From Candidatus Altarchaeota archaeon (GTDB lineage: Archaea > Altiarchaeota > Altiarchaeia > IMC4 > QMZM01), in the NCBI GenBank assembly GCA_015523055.1, contig WALD01000003.1:1-15409 (forward strand): a stretch of 15,409 nucleotides of DNA. Reading direction: 5' to 3'. Below are positions 13,250 through 15,409 of the stretch, piece by piece. Within the stretch, counting starts at the first letter, position 1. The number at the start of each line of letters is the position of its first letter. The notes under the pieces are model-generated. The model saw only the letters and a program-made list of their open reading frames with translations. It was not told the DNA's origin and ran no database searches. The position numbers and the translations under genes were made by a program.

Positions 13250-14149
13250 ATGCCATCAAAAAAGATAGCATTCCTTAGATCAAATAACCTGAGAAAGATA
13301 TCAAGATACTCCATAGGTATAGGGGACCTCCTTTCAAGGACATCGCCTTATACCTCAATAAGCCTGCAACAGTCCGGGATATCGCATGACTATAATATAT
13401 CTGTGAGGGAGTATTTTTCCCTATGTTTCACCATATCACTCCTTCTCTTTCTGTTTTCGACTGTTGCCATATCCGGGATTCTGGCCATCGGGGGCGGAAC
13501 AGAAATCTTCTATGGGCCCCTTTTTGGAATAATAATCTCTTTTTTTGCATACATACAACTAATCTCATACCCCAAGGTAATCGTGGGAAGAAGGGCGAAG
13601 AACATAGAACGAAACCTCCTTTTTGTTCTGAGAAATCTGCTGGTTCAGATAAGGGCGGGAGTCCCCATATTCGATACATTCCTTTCCATAGCTACCGGAG
13701 GATACGGGGAAATTTCCGGAGAATTCAAATCCGTTATTGAAAAGGCAAGAGCTGGAGAGTCAGTCATAGACAGTCTTGAGGAGCTGGCAATAAGGAACCC
13801 ATCCATCTATTTCAGGAGGGCTATATGGCAGCTCCTTAATGCGTTAAAGTCGGGAAGTGATGTTGGAGACAATCTAGAAAATGTGATTGACGCCCTATCC
13901 AAAGAGCAATTGGTTGAGATAAGGCAGTATAAATCTGTTCTCAATCCACTTGCTATGATGTACATGATGATAGCAGTCATCGCCCCCTCTCTTGGAATTA
14001 CCGTTCTTATAATCCTATCAACATTCCCCGGAATGGAGGAGATAGGTAAAGAACAGACCTTCTGGGTTCTTCTCGGAGGGGTTGTCTTCATGCAGTTCAT
14101 GTTCATGAGCATAATAAAATCCAAGAGACCAAACCTCATGGGTAACTGA
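13250..14149 (+). CDS. Pilus membrane platform protein 1 (T2SSF/TadC-like)
   Basis: A 299-residue inner-membrane protein with one T2SSF domain. Predicted membrane helices lie at about 56-79, 86-107, 232-257 and 270-290. The cytoplasmic T2SSF helices span about 115-230: RNLLFVLRNLLVQIRAGVP, then a second segment NALKSGSDVGDNLENVIDAL. Such platforms sit in the membrane over the ATPase hexamer and turn its motion into pilin assembly. It is about half the length of FlaJ/ArlJ, which has two such domains in one chain. The next gene supplies the second half-size unit, as in TadB/TadC and Epd-like systems. It starts 1 base after the ATPase stop, without a Shine-Dalgarno site, so translation is probably coupled. 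Confidence 0.85.
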   Translation: MPSKKIAFLRSNNLRKISRYSIGIGDLLSRTSPYTSISLQQSGISHDYNISVREYFSLCFTISLLLFLFSTVAISGILAIGGGTEIFYGPLFGIIISFFAYIQLISYPKVIVGRRAKNIERNLLFVLRNLLVQIRAGVPIFDTFLSIATGGYGEISGEFKSVIEKARAGESVIDSLEELAIRNPSIYFRRAIWQLLNALKSGSDVGDNLENVIDALSKEQLVEIRQYKSVLNPLAMMYMMIAVIAPSLGITVLIILSTFPGMEEIGKEQTFWVLLGGVVFMQFMFMSIIKSKRPNLMGN

Positions 14150-14150
14150 G

Positions 14151-15146
14151 ATGGCCAGAGCAGACATCTATGAAGCGATAGGCAAACTAATGCCTCGGGG
14201 GCTGATAAAGAGATTAAGGAAGCATTTGATGTATTCAAATATACGAATAGACCCCAACAGGTTTCTTGGTTTTATGATAGTTTTTGGATTCCTATTCTCT
14301 TTGATAATCGGATTCATCACCCACGCCACAGGCGTCCTTCCGATATATCTGGCGGTTATACCCTCTTTTCTGCTCATTGAAGGGGTATTCTATGTCCTTC
14401 TTCTCATGTCTGTGGACTCAAAAACCAGGTTTGTTGAGGCGGCTCTTCCTGATGCCCTCCAGCTTATGGCATCTAACATAAGGGCAGGTTTAACGACAGA
14501 TAAAGCACTTCTTCTGGCAGCAAGGCCGGAGTTCGGCCCTCTTGCAGATGAGATAAGAAGGATAGGGAGAGAGTTAATGGCGGGGAAGAGCTTTGCCTAT
14601 TCTCTGATGAAAACTACAAGACGAATAAAATCAGATGTCCTTGCAAAGACCATAGATCTGGTGGTGAACAGCATAAAATCCGGAGGGAAACTTGCCGATC
14701 TCCTGGACCAGATATCTGCGGACATCAGAGACCAGCAGACAATAAAGAAGGAGATTCAGGCAAGCGTTCTGATGTATGTCCTCTTTATCTTTATTGCCAT
14801 AGCCTTTGGTGCTCCTCTCCTCTTTGCGATGTCATCATTTCTTGTCAAAATGCTGGTTCAGAACATGGCTGTGATAGGGGCAGAGATGCCCGAGTCCCTT
14901 GACGTGGGAGATATGCCCATCTCAATGGCAAGTGTTCAGATAACCACTGGATTCATCCAGATGTTTGCGATAATCTCTCTATCAATCTCCTCATTATTCG
15001 GTTCAGTAATAATCGGTCTTATCCTGAAGGGTAATGAAAGGGCAGGGTTTAGCTACCTCCCAATTCTTCTCATACTCTCAATAGGGCTCTTTTTTCTTGG
15101 TAGTTATGTCCTGGATACTATGCTGGGCGGCATGATGGAGATCTAG
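14151..15146 (+). CDS. Pilus membrane platform protein 2 (T2SSF/TadC-like)
   Basis: A 331-residue companion of the gene before it, starting 1 base after its stop. One T2SSF domain spans about 96-205: ALPDALQLMASNIRAGLTTD, RELMAGKSF, and a second half VVNSIKSGGKLADLLDQIS. Membrane helices lie at about 37-58, 62-88, 205-233, 264-292 and 301-325, so it has one more than its neighbour. The motif LPDAL...LMASNIRAG is the typical first-half signature of TadC-like platforms. It probably pairs with the first platform protein to form the base on which the ATPase acts. It is the last gene of the unit; an AT-rich, gene-free stretch follows. It has no Asn-X-Ser/Thr sites, consistent with a protein that is not an AglB substrate. 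Confidence 0.87.
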   Translation: MARADIYEAIGKLMPRGLIKRLRKHLMYSNIRIDPNRFLGFMIVFGFLFSLIIGFITHATGVLPIYLAVIPSFLLIEGVFYVLLLMSVDSKTRFVEAALPDALQLMASNIRAGLTTDKALLLAARPEFGPLADEIRRIGRELMAGKSFAYSLMKTTRRIKSDVLAKTIDLVVNSIKSGGKLADLLDQISADIRDQQTIKKEIQASVLMYVLFIFIAIAFGAPLLFAMSSFLVKMLVQNMAVIGAEMPESLDVGDMPISMASVQITTGFIQMFAIISLSISSLFGSVIIGLILKGNERAGFSYLPILLILSIGLFFLGSYVLDTMLGGMMEI

Positions 15147-15177
15147 CAGGTGAATATATCTGTTAGATACTAATTCA

Positions 15178-15208
15178 AGACTTTTTAGTAATATTTTATG
15201 GAAATATT
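15178..15208 (+). terminator. Possible terminator of the pilus operon
   Basis: A T5 run (15182-15186), which can by itself end archaeal transcription, is followed by a perfect 7-bp inverted repeat, AATATTT/AAATATT (15190-15196 and 15202-15208, 5-base loop). It is placed about 35 bases after the last stop. The region is so AT-rich that chance is a real alternative. Confidence 0.3.
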
Positions 15209-15305
15209 CTAATCCATTTATATATAATTATACAAAATATCTAAAAGATAAGATAATTTAACCTAATAGAGAATAAAATATTTTAGAAAAATAAGACTAA
15301 AAAAG

Positions 15306-15315
15306 TATATATAAG
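15306..15315 (+). promoter_or_regulatory. TATA-like box before the right-edge gene
   Basis: TATATATAAG is centred about 64 bases before the ATG at 15375, so it would give a leader of about 40 bases. A second TATA-like run lies at 15217-15228. In such AT-rich DNA the assignment is weak. Confidence 0.3.
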
Positions 15316-15374
15316 GCTATTTTATAACAAAACTATCCAAAAAATAAGAAATAAAGACTAAATAATCATAAAAT

Positions 15375-15409
15375 ATGGTAAAAGTAACAAAAAATGGCAA
15401 GCAATATAG
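15375..15409 (+). CDS. Start of a possible AbrB-like antitoxin/regulator (cut by window edge)
   Basis: An ATG at 15375 opens a frame that runs off the window after 11 codons: MVKVTKNGKQY. That beginning resembles AbrB/SpoVT-type swapped-hairpin DNA-binding proteins of archaea, often antitoxins, which commonly start with VKVTKNGQ and continue to a TIPK motif. No Shine-Dalgarno site is seen. Eleven residues are too few for a firm call. Confidence 0.3.
   Translation, partial: MVKVTKNGKQY

Larger units (their letters stand above)
15147..15374 (+). other. AT-rich intergenic stretch after the pilus operon
   Basis: GC drops sharply at the end of the last platform gene, to roughly 20-25% by eye. 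The stretch holds two strong TATA-like runs (15217-15228 and 15306-15315), a T-run, an AT-only hairpin and several short A/T inverted repeats. I see no coding frame, tRNA or other RNA gene. It probably holds the operon's terminator and the promoter of the gene at the right edge. Confidence 0.6.

Noticed and set aside
11692..15146. Archaellum (flagellum) operon
   Set aside because: No archaellin, ArlF/G/H or ArlD/E-like genes, and the platform is two half-size proteins rather than one ArlJ.
15147..15374. Small RNA or tRNA gene in the AT-rich stretch
   Set aside because: No cloverleaf or GC-rich stem is visible; only short A/T inverted repeats of the kind expected by chance.

Overview
The window is archaeal. 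The evidence is an AglB-type (STT3) oligosaccharyltransferase, several secreted proteins with class III (prepilin-type) signal peptides, an archaeal secretion ATPase with TadC/FlaJ-like membrane platforms, a DUF2226-like protein, and TATA boxes about 24-29 bases upstream of start codons with no Shine-Dalgarno sequence (leaderless style). AGG arginine and ATA isoleucine codons and roughly 45% GC (by eye) do not fix the lineage. The Cys-rich and pilin-like protein styles resemble those of uncultivated groups such as Altiarchaeota or DPANN archaea, but that is only an impression.

Layout. (1) 1-1460: an AbiE-type toxin-antitoxin pair, antitoxin AbiEi (cut by the left edge) then nucleotidyltransferase toxin AbiEii. 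Its composition differs from the rest: very A-rich and T-poor on the + strand. It also has the only clear Shine-Dalgarno site I found. (2) 1525-4347: aglB, behind its own TATA box. (3) 4390-10730: five genes for surface proteins. They are a CARDB-domain pilin-like protein, a short pilin-like protein, a 945-residue pilin-like protein with a von Willebrand A (VWA) domain, a Thr-rich stalk/Cys-rich anchored protein, and a large Cys-rich pilin-like protein. A 29-bp tandem repeat lies just before the VWA gene. (4) 10769-15146: the assembly machine, namely a DUF2226-like/winged-helix cytoplasmic protein, the secretion ATPase, and two half-size T2SSF membrane platforms. The genes overlap or sit 1 base apart. 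(5) 15147-15409: a very AT-rich gene-free stretch, then the first 11 codons of a possible AbrB-like gene cut by the right edge.

How it fits together. The ATPase and the two platform proteins would assemble the pilin-like proteins into a surface filament of the archaeal Epd/Tad-like class. A prepilin peptidase elsewhere in the genome would remove the signal peptides, since none is encoded here. AglB would N-glycosylate the exported subunits, which carry 3-4 Asn-X-Ser/Thr sites per 100 residues, against about 0-1 in the cytoplasmic and membrane machine proteins. The VWA domain, with an intact metal-binding (MIDAS) motif and an unusual Cys/Trp/Tyr-rich insert, is the best candidate for a tip adhesin. 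I infer one glycosylated adhesive pilus system, beside an AbiE defence or stability module of different origin.
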